Assembly (NCBI GenBank): GCA_023091665.1
Contig: JALJCQ010000013.1
Span: 3,658,001 to 3,722,000 of the forward strand
Length of the DNA: 64,000 nt
DNA from: Pythium myriotylum
Lineage: Eukaryota > Oomycota > Peronosporomycetes > Pythiales > Pythiaceae
Reading direction: 5' to 3'
In this document: piece by piece, positions 41,862 through 53,026 of the stretch
Layout: every line of letters starts with the position of its first letter
Numbering within the stretch: the first letter of the stretch is position 1
The notes under the pieces: model-generated
Databases searched by the model: none
Told to the model about the DNA's origin: nothing
What the model saw: only the letters and a program-made list of their open reading frames with translations
Program-made: the position numbers and the translations under genes

Positions 41862-43711
41862 GTTGAGCAGGAGTGACCTTGTGAGCGAAGGAAGTCGAAT
41901 TGGAGACTGGCGAAGCGGCAGCAGACACCTCGGGCTAGTTAATGTCTGGCTTTCTGAGAGTGAGCAATTGTTTAGTACGCTATTGATCTGGAGCAAATCG
42001 ACGGCCGTTTTGCTGTCCGGAAGCGTGGACCATTTGGCTCGAGAGAAGCCAGACGGACGAAAGAGACCTTGGCGGATTCTCTTCCGCAAAGCGCTAATCT
42101 AGTGGGTGAGTCGCCATCGTGGTAGAACTTGACTCACAGGCACTGCCATAAGCTGAGGACTAATCACAAACAGATCGACGACTGACTCCATCCGACTCCC
42201 ATCATTTACGGCAAGAGCCAGAATTTTGAGCTCTCTGGCCCAGAAAGCTGGTGGTACTTCTACATTGGAAGGAGCGGGTGGATTTGTCCGGTGAGATCAC
42301 GTGATTTGAGTCAAAAGTTCTGTTGTGGGTGATTTTGCACAACCACCAGCATAAAGAACAGTAACTGCCCCAGAAAGCCAAAGATGACCCCGGTGAAACG
42401 CAGTAATCCAGACGATACACAAAGAATCTAGCAAGCGATCGACAAGTCCCGCACAAACGATCCAACTCTAGCAAGCCAGCTTCTTTCCAAAAAGCTTCTT
42501 GAGTTGTTGACTTGGCAGCCTCGCCTGAATGTTGTATCGCGTGAACGCATCACAGCTAAGCAAATCCTGGTGCTGAAATTGTTAACCAGGGCCACCATAT
42601 AAAGCGTCGGGCCACTGGGTGCTCCGAGCGTGTGCTATGCATAAGAGCCTTGCTGAAATGGCGAGTCAAGGCTTCAACGACTACTTAGCTTGAGGTGTTT
42701 CCGCCCATGACCATTCCTCTGTCGGCAGTGCATGACTTGACAAGCACGAAGTACGCTGAAGACAACACAGATGGAAGTAAGTGACCAGGTCAACTACCAC
42801 ATAGATTTAAGGGAAAATGTTTAGATGAAGCATTCAAGTGTTTAAATGAAGCGATCACTGGGCCTTTGTCAAACGAGGGACTGAGAAAGCTCCCATCGGT
42901 TCTTGTGATCAACTTAGCAGCAGGTATAGGCTCGTATATTTCCATATACAGCGGCACTGACATTAGCATTGGCAGACAGATGCGATATACTGCGCACTCC
43001 TTCGATAAGCGTGTCATTTACGGCATTTCAACACAAAGCTCAGCCAAGGCTACTTCACAGGTACTCGCGGGGCCTCCCCCCCCCCCCCCCCCCCCCCCCC
43101 CCTATACGAGAAGTTTGGTCTCCCCACAAGTAATCAAGTAATCGTCGTGTTTAGCTCGTGGAAAGATGCCTGCTACTCGGTACATCGATGCAAGGTCCGC
43201 CTTATTGGGGAGAACATTGCGGTAGCCCCCAAACCCACAGCGAATCCGGCCACGCGTGGGTGTTTATATGTCCATTTCACACCATCGTGGCGCACTCCTT
43301 GTCTGGTGCGTTATGGACGATCTTGGAGCGCTGGGAATTCCATCTAGCTGTGACACAGGATGCTTATTTAGCCTGCGCTAGTCTCTTTGAACACACGAGC
43401 ATACGGATGGTCTTCTTTCCTACTTGACGCTCCAAAACGTCCAGCTTGGCCATCTGGTGGTGGGCAGACTACATTGGGAATCACAATTGTTGAACCAGCT
43501 TCAAGCTCTCCGGCACTGTCCAATTGTAGTCTGAAGCGAATTTAGTTGGCAGGAAAACTCAATCCCGGCTGATTTCCACGCAACAGACGATCATCTTAAA
43601 ACATTGCAATTTGGCTCTTCATAATGCCAGCGGCCCACGGAGCTCTTCGTGGTTTCGTACAGTACGAGACCGTTTAGAGTATGACGCGTACTCGGCAAGC
43701 ATCATTAGAGT
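41862..43711. other. Intergenic between AA17-like genes 1 and 2
   Basis: No gene is recognised. It contains a 27-base C run at 43,076-43,102. A short plus-strand ORF (42,866-43,141) runs into that C tract and shows no family features. Confidence 0.4.
43076..43102. repeat. 27-base poly-C tract
   Basis: An uninterrupted C run in the intergenic region, comparable to the G run at 19,899. Confidence 0.85.
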
Positions 43712-44389
43712 TCAGGTCTTCGAGGCCCTACACTTTACTCGCGCGCTATTATTGCCGGCACCAGTAGGCTGCTCGGCGTCAGCTTCATTACCGCTCGTCT
43801 CGGGCTCGGAGTCGGAGTCGGGCTTGTCTTTGGCCTCATCAGAGGACACCTTGCCACTGCCCAAAGGCACACAGTTCTTGTACGACTGCCAACGAGTACC
43901 GCCAGACTGCAGACCGAGCCAGTAGAAGCGCAACAAACAAGAATCATTGCACAGCGAATAGTCGACCTTCACGCTTCCTGGTGTGTTGAGATTCGCCATG
44001 CAGTCATCGTTGTGGAACGCGAGCTTTTCGCCCAACCAGACCTCACATGGACCCGGGTGGCCAAGCGCTCGTGAAAACTTGACAAGACCGTCGCTCGGGA
44101 TTGGCTTTGGAGTCGTATCCTTGGTCGTGTAACCGCAATCGGGGCCCTTGTCTTCAAGAAATGAACGCAGTGTTTTAAGTCCCTTTTCTTTTGCGGCTGC
44201 CGCATACTGAGCACCCGTTCGAAAAGTGCCTGACCACGGAGGAGTGAACTCAGCGGCCCATTGAGAAGGATACTTGGTGCCTTTCTTGAACTCAGCCTCG
44301 GGTTGCTTCACAATCGTATGACCATTGGTCTTGGGCATGAAGCTCACAGTGGTCGCTGCCGTGGCGGTGATGATCGCGAGGCTCCTCAT
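43712..44389 (-). CDS. AA17-like lytic polysaccharide monooxygenase 2 (intronless)
   Basis: 225 residues, the closest relative of gene 1 (shared HTIVKQPxAEFKKGTKYPS start, GHPGPCEVWLG, AFHNDDCMANLNTP, LRFYWLGLQ, YKNCVPLG). The signal peptide is less regular and ends in a Lys-Thr-Asn-Gly stretch before the mature His. The C-terminal tail after CVPLGSG is short, acidic and Ser-rich and ends in KCRASKT. It has no intron, like gene 1 and unlike the other four. Genes 1 and 2 form one subfamily, probably a local duplication. Both His candidates and all six Cys are present, so it looks functional. Confidence 0.82.
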   Translation of the reverse strand: MRSLAIITATAATTVSFMPKTNGHTIVKQPEAEFKKGTKYPSQWAAEFTPPWSGTFRTGAQYAAAAKEKGLKTLRSFLEDKGPDCGYTTKDTTPKPIPSDGLVKFSRALGHPGPCEVWLGEKLAFHNDDCMANLNTPGSVKVDYSLCNDSCLLRFYWLGLQSGGTRWQSYKNCVPLGSGKVSSDEAKDKPDSDSEPETSGNEADAEQPTGAGNNSARVKCRASKT

Positions 44390-44390
44390 A

Positions 44391-44952
44391 TCAAAAAGGT
44401 TTGTCTGCAGCAGTTGAAGGAGAATTGGAAATGAGCCTGCTGCACAACGTCGCTGTTGTCATGCGGACTTGGAGTTTAGAGTGTCTAGCCTGGCACGCCC
44501 GTCCACTACGGTCTGTGTGGAATTCTTGCCATCAACTTGATGGCGGCAACTATATCCGCCATCAAGTTGATGCCAAGAATTCCGGATAGGTGGTAGCTAT
44601 GCAACACCTGAACGCCAGGTGGCAGTTTGGAATCCAGCCGGTTGAGGTTCTTCGTCTCGGTTCAGTACCAGTTTCCTCGTCAGGCTGAAGAAGAAGGATG
44701 GAAAGTCCTTGTCACCTCCTGCAAAACTGATCGCGTGGTCGAGCCGGTGCAGCACGTAGAGGAAGAGGTGAACTTATCAGATGATCAACACGACACGTCC
44801 TTGAATGACGTCAACTCGAATGAATCTCTTTCACCCGATCGTCGAAACTGAACAATCGGACAACGCCGTGTGGAGAAATGGACACTGCAGACTTGAAGAA
44901 AGTTTGGAATGTGCAGCGGTCTGATCTCATTGCCTGCAAATTTTAACGTGGA
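44391..44952. other. Intergenic with an imperfect hairpin
   Basis: No gene is recognised; a 74-codon plus-strand ORF at 44,627-44,851 shows no family features. Confidence 0.4.
44519..44583. repeat. Hairpin, 28-bp arms with one mismatch, 9-nt loop
   Basis: 44,519-44,546 pairs with 44,556-44,583 except for one base. It lies upstream of AA17-like gene 2. Confidence 0.9.
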
Positions 44953-46587
44953 TCACGACGAAATCCGATAGTATACTCGATGTTTGATGAGCTTAAACGC
45001 ACCCGCCGGCCGGAACAGTTCGCGCCAAAAGAACCGCCCCATCCAGATCCAAAGCATGAAAAGCTTACTTGAGACTGTGCCAAGCACATCAACCTGGAGG
45101 CTACCACCGCCTCGAAACTCGCTGTACAAAAGAACGCGATTGCGGAGAAGAGCTCGTGCAGGCGAGTAGTAGAGCCAGTATCCAAGCAGAAGTAGATACA
45201 CAGCCATTACGGCGATAACTAGCAGCGCGAACGGGCGAGAGAACCGCAAACGTCTTCTCGCGATGGGAACAAGCGCATCCGTGCAGAGAATCCACAGACA
45301 CCACAGCCACGCTGTGGACGCAAGCAGCGTCTGTGGCACTCGCCAGGCGAGCACGTCGCACGTTCCGATGGTGATGACGAAAATCTGGACTAGTACGAAC
45401 CATGCGTCGATCTCGACTACGATCCTCTTGAGCAGCGCTTTCTGGTAATGAGATGCGTTCGCGAGTACGAAAAGCAACGTCGCGAGCAACCCGACAGAAG
45501 GAAGCAAGAGTGTGTTGGGCAAAGGTGTTGCAAAACGTGTCGGCGAGTGTATCATTGTCAAGTATACGGCGGCAGAGAAGAACGAGAGCCCCAGCAAACC
45601 CACACAGTTGACGATCGGTCCAAGCCACCAACGGCGAAATAGGTTGGCAACCGAGGGCGCCAGAATGGAATGGCTGCTGATGGTATGCGTCGACTCTTCG
45701 GCTACAAACTGAAGCGGTTGTCTCCGACTTGTGCGCAAGAACGTCATGACCGTGTGTTCTGACGGCGAGTTTTGTCGCCTAGGTACGAGCCCCCATAGGG
45801 GGAAATACATATCGCATTGGATCCGGTCGATTGGACGGTTTGACCAGATCCACGAGCGAGCTCTGAGCACGCGCAGTGCCGTAAAGAAAATGATAACCAT
45901 GTTGCCGGTTGCGAGCAAGTCAACTGAGTCGATCGCGAGCCCAAAGAGATGATACGTCGGATACTGTGCCTCAGGCAACCGGTGGAGTGCTCCAAGTGTG
46001 AGCATCACGACAAGCTCAGACGAGCCGACGACCATTTCGCGAGCCTTGAGGTCGCGCGTGTAGATATTGGCATCCATACAAAGCGAGATCCCGTAGCACG
46101 TGCCGCCGGCGACCACTCCAATGGCGCGATCGTCCGCTAAGATGATGCTCCACAGTGCAACGTTGCAAGCGTTCACGACGAAGAGGAACCAAAACTCAAA
46201 CGTGCGCACAAGCAGCCGCAGCACGTCCCACGAAAGCGATGCGAGAATGAAGAGAAACTCCATCCACCCGCTAATACCGACGGTCCAGCTCACGATACTG
46301 CGCCACTTCGTGTCCACGACGACGAATGACAAGAAGAGTGAGATGACGTAGACCACCATCGGCACGTGCATGGCAGGAACCAGCCGCCGAGTGGTGCGGA
46401 TGATCCGTACATTGAACTCGACGTCGTCGACTCGGTTGCAGAGCCTGGCGAGAAGTGTCCTCGTTGGATCGACCGACTCAAGCGGTTCGTAGGCAGCATC
46501 TTGGTACTGGGGGTCGTCCCGCGTGGTAATCGAGGGGCGCGGTGCCGCCTGCACTTTCATCTCCGATGTGCGGCGATCCTCACTCAA
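44953..46587 (-). CDS. Polytopic membrane protein 1, unknown function
   Basis: 544 residues with a charged N terminus of about 75 residues and roughly twelve hydrophobic segments, for example MVVYVISLFLSFVVV, FEFWFLFVVNACNVALWSII, IDAWFVLVQIFVITIGTCDVLAW and LFMLWIWMGRFFWRELF, arranged as two halves separated by a loop near residues 260-310. It is clearly paralogous to the gene at 54,030-55,721: shared DPTRTLL, RTFEFWFLF, FASDDTID-like RPIDRIQCDMYFPL, EIDAWFV and FWRELFRP. I do not recognise the family. There is no signal peptide, and transporter or sensor are open options. It is followed on the same strand side by AA17-like gene 3 (459 bp away), an arrangement repeated with its paralogue and gene 6. 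Confidence 0.8.
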   Translation of the reverse strand: MSEDRRTSEMKVQAAPRPSITTRDDPQYQDAAYEPLESVDPTRTLLARLCNRVDDVEFNVRIIRTTRRLVPAMHVPMVVYVISLFLSFVVVDTKWRSIVSWTVGISGWMEFLFILASLSWDVLRLLVRTFEFWFLFVVNACNVALWSIILADDRAIGVVAGGTCYGISLCMDANIYTRDLKAREMVVGSSELVVMLTLGALHRLPEAQYPTYHLFGLAIDSVDLLATGNMVIIFFTALRVLRARSWIWSNRPIDRIQCDMYFPLWGLVPRRQNSPSEHTVMTFLRTSRRQPLQFVAEESTHTISSHSILAPSVANLFRRWWLGPIVNCVGLLGLSFFSAAVYLTMIHSPTRFATPLPNTLLLPSVGLLATLLFVLANASHYQKALLKRIVVEIDAWFVLVQIFVITIGTCDVLAWRVPQTLLASTAWLWCLWILCTDALVPIARRRLRFSRPFALLVIAVMAVYLLLLGYWLYYSPARALLRNRVLLYSEFRGGGSLQVDVLGTVSSKLFMLWIWMGRFFWRELFRPAGAFKLIKHRVYYRISS

Positions 46588-47045
46588 GTATTCTCATAAG
46601 GGTAGGAAGTGATTCGTTCGTGACCAGTGTTGCGAATATATAAATAGTCCAAAGCGAACGAAAAGGATATCCTTTAGGTTTGGTGAGCCAAATCGGATTC
46701 GTTCAACTCCACTCTTCCGCATCAATCTCTTGCTTCGGTCGTACTAGTGGTAAAATAGAGTCCAGCCACGTCGTGAGCGTGCGACACCGGAGGGTAACCT
46801 CGAATACAGACCTCTTGATCACTTGTGAAAAAGCATGACAAACGCACACAACCCAGTCGTCCCTTCGATCATCTCGGCTCATCTACGCCAAGCCGAAGAA
46901 CCTCAACAGCTGAAGGCCGTCGCCAAATAAAATAGATCTCAAAGACGGTTTTTCCAAAGTCAAGATGGATGTTCGCAGGATGTTCGAAAGATAAAACTCA
47001 AGGGGTTATTGACAAATTTCACTGTGATACATCCACCAAGACGAT
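46588..47045. other. Intergenic, likely promoter of membrane protein 1
   Basis: No gene is seen. It lies between the start of the membrane protein gene and the 3' end of AA17-like gene 3. Confidence 0.4.
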
Positions 47046-47812
47046 CTAAGCACGCGTGTTGTTGTAGAGGTCGCCGAAGTTGAACGACTCGTTCACGGGC
47101 GTCTCGTCCTCGTCGTCCATCGAGCGCGAGCGGCCGCCGTTGACCGGGATGCAGTTCTCTGCAAGAACACAGTGTAAGCGAATTGACAGGGGTAGACAGC
47201 TTCCACGCTATCGAAAGACTTACTGTAGGACTGCATGCGCTGGCCCTTGTCCTGGAGACCAAGCCAGTAGAAGCGCAGCTGGCACGTGCCCGTGCACGAC
47301 GACCAGTCGATCGGGATGCTGGGCGTGGCACCGCCGAACGCCGCCTTGCAGTCGTCGTTGTGGTAGACCATCTTGCTGCCGATGTAAAGCTCGCACGGAC
47401 CCTGTCAAACCATGGCAAAGTCAGCTTTTCACAAACGTGCAGACGAGTTGATTCAATCTCCACTTACCGGGTGGTCCATCGAGCGGTAGAGCTGAACACG
47501 CTTGTCGCTCGGGATGGCCTTGGCCTTGGCGTTCGGGTTCGAGTTGCCGCAGTCCGGACCGCGGTTCTCGATGAACTGGCGCACGGTCGACACGCCGTTC
47601 TTCTTGGCGAGCGCCATGAACTTGGCACCCGTGGAGACGTCTCCCTCGTAGCCGGACGGAGGCTTGAACTCGGCGACCCAGTTGCCGTAGCCAGGCGTGC
47701 CGGCCTTGAACTCAGCGAGAGGCTTGAGAACGTAGTTGTGGGCCTGCGAGACGCTCGAGAGCGAGGCGACCGCGACGGACGCGACAGCAGCGAGGAAAGC
47801 GAAGCGAGCCAT
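47046..47812 (-). CDS. AA17-like lytic polysaccharide monooxygenase 3 (3 exons)
   Basis: Exons 47,468-47,812, 47,224-47,401 and 47,046-47,158 (345, 178 and 113 nt) give 211 residues. Introns of 66 nt interrupt between DHP and GPCE, and of 65 nt within the Lys codon of YKNC, with GTAAGT donors and CAG acceptors. A signal peptide ending SVSQA leaves mature His1 (HNYVLKPLAEFK). DHPGPCE, YHNDDC, CTGTCQLRFYWLGLQ and NCIPVNGG are all present, then a short acidic tail (SMDDEDETPVNESFNFGDL). It is nearly the same as gene 4 in exon lengths and sequence, so the two are recent duplicates. It looks functional; secreted, with plant-wall pectin the expected substrate by family. Confidence 0.88.
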
Positions 47813-49250
47813 TGGGACAAAGGTGCTTGAGTGGGCTTTGGGACTTGAAGGCGAATGCGAGAGTGAGCAGAGCGACCTGAGGTGAGCTCCTCGACAGACG
47901 TTGAGATCCGGTGAGACCTTCGCTAATGGCAGATGGTGGTCTCAACGTCTTGGTGTGGCAACAGCTGGGCGTGTGGAAGAGTCGGACTGCCTGTCTTCTG
48001 GCGATCTGGTCTCCGTTGCTGTTTCAAATTCAGTATAGGCAAATTTTGGAAATGAGACCTCCCTACTACGTTTGCTACTAAGTGTACTATGTACTGACCT
48101 GAGATTTCCACTGGACTATCAGCGTCCCCATCTGGGTGACTCGAGATCTGCCACATGGAGAGACCAGATCCCTTTGTTGTCACCTGGCACCCTGGAAGTC
48201 TCGTAATCTCTCTCGCACAGTATTTCGCTCCCATCTTCTGTCTTCGTGCCAATCCTTGATGATCAAGGGTCTTGGCGGATCTGAAGACCACGCTCACAAG
48301 GAGACGCGACCATAGCTTCTCCACTCAACGTGAAGGGTCCAAATAGAATATTGTATCACGCTGGACCACAGTCTGTCCATGTTGGGATGATCACTTCAGA
48401 GCCACAAATACTTGTGGAGTCTCCGTCTGGAAAGCGCTGACAATTTTTAGTGCACGCACCAGAAGTGCCGGTGGAGAACATGCCAATCACACTCCGATTC
48501 TGAGACAGTTGAAGGGGCACGCGCTGGTCTCTCGTCTGCGGACGATCCACCTTGAACTGGATGTGTTGTCGACAAGCGGTCCTTCACACCTTCTGCTGTA
48601 TCTGATTAGTACCAATCACCTTTTACAAATCACGAGATTGCTCCAGATCGCACCGATTTCCACAAGCCGAGACCTCTAAAACTAAATAGGTGCAAGGCTT
48701 GAGCTGTCGTCGCGACGTCTAAAACTTCTGTTGAAGTGTCAAAGGAGCCAGAGCGCTTTAGAACTCGATTTTGCGTCTGATAAACCAAAAGAAGTGGGGA
48801 ATGGATATGCAGAACGAACTCAAGTGCATTGCATGTTTTCGAGTCCTGGCACTCAACTATACCTGCTGATACAGGCGCCTGGGTGTCGCATGCAGCCTCT
48901 AAGGTAGACAGCAGTGTGTTCGTCTGTCCTCTCTGAGAAGTATCCGTTGAAAACTTGCTTGCCATCCACTCGTGCTTGTATCCAACGACGAAGAGTCGAC
49001 AGCTCGCAAAGATTACCAGCCTTTGGATGAGGGGGTGGTGGCAGGTCGTTTGCAGTTGTCGAGGATGGTGAGAAGCGGCAGCGCAAGAGACTGACATTAA
49101 TAGTGTGGTACAAGCTCGAGCGCAGAGGGTTTGGTGTCCGGAAGGTCTCGGAGGCACTCCCCAGCATTATCCAATATAAACTGTGGTTGACATAGCTCGA
49201 CATGCGGTATTAGAAGGTGGGGTTGGCGGAGGGTTAGTTTTTCTTTGTTC
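47813..49250. other. Intergenic, no gene recognised
   Basis: The largest open frame is a minus-strand ORF of 175 codons at 48,630-49,157. It has no recognisable domain, and its codon use does not stand out. Confidence 0.4.
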
Positions 49251-49251
49251 A

Positions 49252-49680
49252 TTATCGTTCCTGACTAGTGAGTGCGAAAAATGTCGTGGCGCCGACTGCA
49301 CTCCACAAGATGTGGACTCCATCATCAACGCAATGGGAATACCGGATTGTGTTGAGGACCCGTGTAGTCTTTTTTGTGAATTCCTGTAACAAGCCTGCCT
49401 GGCTGGTTGCGGTGCCCGCTGCTTGAGAGAGGACGAGTTCGCTGTCCCCAATGATCGTCAGTTGAATCGGAGTATCGGCAAAGAGGGCTACACACTCCTC
49501 GATTCCGGTGAGTAAAGCTGCATGTTCCGCATGGTTATTCGTAGTGTGGTTGCCGACGTATCTCGCCGTCCACCAGAGCAGAGTCCACGCTGCGTTGGAT
49601 TCGTCGTAGACCAGAAGTGCATTGCCTCCACCTGAGACGCCAGGGTTACCTCGGGACCCGCCATCGAAGTAGAGCCGCAC
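49252..49680 (-). mobile_element. LINE fragment with RNase H domain (second family)
   Basis: A 142-codon open piece with RNase H hallmarks: LYFDGGSRGNPGVSGGG, TTNNHAEHAALLTGIEE and IIGDSELVLSQA. It lacks the 3' UTR word of the other LINE fragments and differs from them in sequence, so it is a different family. The ends are not defined; no start codon is expected. Confidence 0.75.
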
Positions 49681-49811
49681 TTACCGTGGGCGGTGGTCGC
49701 GCCGGCCGCTTGCTGTGGAGAGGGTCACTCCAAAGAGGGATTGCATCTAGGACGGATCAACGATGTCTGTTCGCGGAGGTTTTGTAGCCATTGTAAGCAT
49801 CAGTTCAATAT

Positions 49812-50409
49812 CATCATCATCAATGTGAGGTCTATTGGTTTACTCGTCTAGAAACCTATAGCCGGCGTGAAGCGCCTGGTTAGGATTGAAGTCCTATTCT
49901 GTAATGCGCAATGTCGCTGCTAAGTAGCGCAGCAATGTCCTTGTGCTCTGGTCGATGAGTTGGGTGAAGAACTTGACTGCTACGTTTCTCGTCCATGGCG
50001 AGGTTGGCCGCTGCGTCTGCCATTCGGTTAGCTGCTCGCGGATGATGCTTCCAAGTGCGGACGCCGAGGATGTCCGCTAAGCGTCGAGCGACTGCATACG
50101 AGCGCTGAAGTCTCCGGTTCTGAGGTGCCTTGTACCTCTTCATTTGCTGGATAATGAGCATACTATCGCCGACCACCTCTAGTGGCGTCCATTGAAACTG
50201 GGTGCTGCGGTCAAGCCGATGACGAGGCCCCTGTACTCTGCTTGGTTATTTGTTGTCGTCCGCGCGGCGTGGGACATTGCTGCTGTGTACACAACCGTTG
50301 CGTGGGTAGCTTCATCGGTAATGCGTGCAATTACTGCTCCTGAGCCCCCAGGCCCAGGGTTTCCGCGTGAGCCGCCGTCGAAGAAAAGAAGGTAGCGCGT
50401 GTCTCCTGG
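49812..50409 (-). mobile_element. Short 5'-truncated LINE with target duplication
   Basis: 598 bp flanked by the 16-bp duplication AGCATCAGTTCAATAT (49,796-49,811 and 50,410-50,425). On the minus strand it carries RNase H (LLFFDGGSRGNPGPGG, TTTNNQAEYRGLV, then after a frameshift GDSMLIIQQM, RMADAAANLAMD), the family 3' UTR and a (TGA)n tail. It is the same family as 33,773-36,409 but older, since it is frameshifted. Confidence 0.9.
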
Positions 50410-50425
50410 AGCATCAGTTCAATAT

Positions 50426-50645
50426 ACTTCACGTTGTTACCATCGCGAAAGAAAACCGGACTTCATCCAACCACGTGAGTTCATCGAAATCGTCGAACTT
50501 GTATGCAGCCAATAAGTTGCTTCGTCTCAGCATAGGATATAAGTAAATGCGTAACACTCGCAGTTCATTTCGTTCCTTAGAGAACTCAAACGATGAGGGG
50601 TATCAAAGTTTAGCTGAGACTTGGTGAGTGTAGACCCTTGGATGG
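50426..50645. other. Intergenic between the LINE and AA17-like gene 4
   Basis: Nothing recognised. Confidence 0.4.
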
Positions 50646-51410
50646 CTAAGCGCGAGTGGTGTTGCTGAGAGTACCAAAACCAAACGATTCATTCACGCTT
50701 TGGTCATCCTCGTCATCCATTGAGCGGGATCGCCCGCCGTTGACTGGAATGCAGTTCTCTGCGAAAAAAGTGACGAATTGGGTGAGCCGAAGGGAAGTGT
50801 GTACGGTACTTTGATGCCACTCACTGTACGATTGCATGAGCGTGCCACTCGCTTGGAGACCGAGCCAGTAGAAGCGCAGCTGGCAAGTTCCCGTGCACGA
50901 CGACCAGTCAATCGGGATGTTCGGTGTCGCGGTGCCAAAAGCCACCTTGCAGTCCTCGTTGTGGTAGACCATCTTGTTGCCAATGTAGAGCTCGCATGGA
51001 CCCTACTCCAAAGAAAGCATCAGGCACGCTCCGAGGCCAGAAGACTCCGACGTCAATCAACGTACCGGGTGGTCCATCGAGCGAAAAAACTGAACGCGCT
51101 TGTCGCTCGGAATCGCCTTGGCCTTTGCGTTCGGGTTGGAATACCCACAGTCCGGGCCGCGGTTCTCGAGGAACTGGCGCACCGTCGTAACGCCATTCTT
51201 CTTGGCGAGCGCCATGAACTTGGCCCCCGTAGAAACGTCACCCGAGTAGCCGGCCGGGGGGCTGAACTGGTCGACCCACCAACCGAAGCCTTTCTCACCG
51301 GCCTTGAACTCGGCAAGAGGCTTGACGACGTAGTTGTGGGCCTGCGAGACGCTGGAGAGGGAAGCGACCGCGACTGACACGACTGCAACGAGAAAACCGA
51401 GGCGAGCCAT
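50646..51410 (-). CDS. AA17-like lytic polysaccharide monooxygenase 4 (3 exons)
   Basis: Exons 51,066-51,410, 50,825-51,002 and 50,646-50,758 have exactly the same lengths as in gene 3 and also give 211 residues. The signal peptide MARLGFLVAVVSVAVASLSS ends SVSQA before mature His1 (HNYVVKPLAEFKAG). GPDCGYSNPNAK, RSMDHPGPCE, YHNEDCKVAFG, CTGTCQLRFYWLGLQASG and NCIPVNGG follow, with a short acidic tail ending GTLSNTTRA. One change stands out: HNDDC has become HNEDC. Introns of 63 and 66 nt lie at the same positions as in gene 3. The gene looks intact. Confidence 0.87.
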
Positions 51411-52069
51411 GGGGTGGAAAGCTGTAAAGGCTTGGAGGTGAAAGCGATAATGGTTGAGAGGAAGCGTGATCGATTTACACCGAGAAGAACCAAGATGAGC
51501 AGGGGGATCGCGCTGTACGTTTTTGTGAGTAGCCAGCCGATGCCAGTGAAGAAGCGCATATGTGTTCTTGGAATGGCTTGTCCGGCTTCTGGTGGTGTTG
51601 CCCTGTGCAACATCAGTAGCTTCTCTAATGGATACTCCGCTGTACACTGAGATAGAATGGCTGGCCATGTCGACAGCTGGGTCAGCCATAGCCGTGAGTC
51701 ACACATCGTTGAGCTAGTTGAGGCTCCACAATCTGCCTTTCCCTGCCTCATGTGGCGTGATCCACGTGGTGCGAGCTGGAAGTCGAGATGGCTGACGCAA
51801 CGTGTATAAAACCATTGGCGTGAAGGGCTCATCCAGACGAAGTTCTGACTCCAAAGGTAGAAGCTGATCGCTCCTCTGGTTCAGCGAATCATGGAGACTC
51901 GTCTCACACTCATCGGAAGCAGTTCGCGCTATGAAAACATACTCAAGTGTGTTCATTCTAAACCAGACAAGAGGCACCACGTCGATATTGCTACGAAGTA
52001 CTGCACTGGAGACATTAGAGCTATAGAATTAGTACCGCACTCCAGTCGGGTTCAACTCGGCGGCGGCAA
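51411..52069. other. Intergenic, promoter side of gene 4
   Basis: No gene is recognised. Confidence 0.4.
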
Positions 52070-53026
52070 TCAGTTTAAGTCCTTAAAGCTGAGCGACTCA
52101 TCCGATGCGATTGTCGCGTCGCTACCTAAGTCATCTCCGTCGGCTTCGCGCTGCTCGTTCCCATTTGTCGTCGCGGAGCGAGCGGCGGGTAAGTTGTTGC
52201 TTCGGTTGGCAGGAGGGCGCGTCGTCGCCTTGTTGGTGCTCTTCTTTGCATTGGCGCCAGGGGCGATCGCTGGTGTGTTGCCATTGGTGTTGGTGTTCCT
52301 GTTGTTGGCGGCGGGGGCCCCTTCTGGAGCAGCTGCAGAAGACCTCGCTGTGCTGCCGCTTCCGGATAGCGGGATGCAGTTCTCTGCGGGATCCAAAGGT
52401 GAGTATCTTTGTCTTCTATTATAAGATTGGAAAACTTACTATACGACTGCATCCGTGTGCCGTTTGCCTGTAGCCCGAGCCAGTAGAAGCGTAGTTGGCA
52501 CGATCCCTTGCATGCCGCAAAGCTAACCTGAAATCCTGGTGTGGCCGTACCGAAGGCGACCTTGCAGTCGTCGTTGTGGTAGATCATTGTTTTGTCGATC
52601 CACAGCTCGCACGGACCCTACGCGAGAGTCGTTTTAGTCTTCACTCTCCAAGCTAGAATTTTAAGGAGAACAGTACTTACTGGGTGGTCCATGGAGCGGT
52701 AGAGCGTAACCTTTCCGTCGGTCGGAAGCCTTGGGCTTGGCGTTCGGGTTCGAGTAGCCGCAATCCGGGCCACGGTTCTCGATGAAGTCGCGCACTGTGG
52801 ACTCACCATTCTTCTTGGCGAGTGCCATAAAGCTTTTGCCCGTGGAGACATCGCCACCTGCGTAGCCCGCAGGTGGACTAAACTCATCGACCCACCATCC
52901 GCCCCCTTTCTGGCCGGCTTTGAACTCGGCCAAGGGCTTCGTCACGTAGTTGTGGGCTTTTGTTATCGCCAAGAGCGAGGCGATCGTCATGGCTGTCAGC
53001 GCAGCGGAGAAGCTGAGGCGAGCCAT
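52070..53026 (-). pseudogene. AA17-like lytic polysaccharide monooxygenase 5, frameshifted
   Basis: Three-exon relative of genes 3, 4 and 6: exons about 52,681-53,026, 52,440-52,617 and 52,070-52,384. The signal peptide and mature start (HNYVTKPLAEFKAG) and exons 2 and 3 are well kept. Compared with gene 3, exon 1 lacks 2 nt after NAKPKA (about 52,725-52,735), so the conserved PSDGKVTLYRSMDHP block continues in another frame. Exon 1 is 346 nt against 345 in its relatives because one extra Gly codon is also present. Splice sites and exon 3 remain intact; exon 3 codes an Ala/Asn/Thr-rich tail of about 90 residues. The lesion is small enough to be either recent inactivation or a sequencing error. 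Confidence 0.82.

Noticed and set aside
48630..49157. A 175-codon minus-strand open frame
   Set aside because: No signal peptide, TM segment or family motif; cannot be separated from chance.
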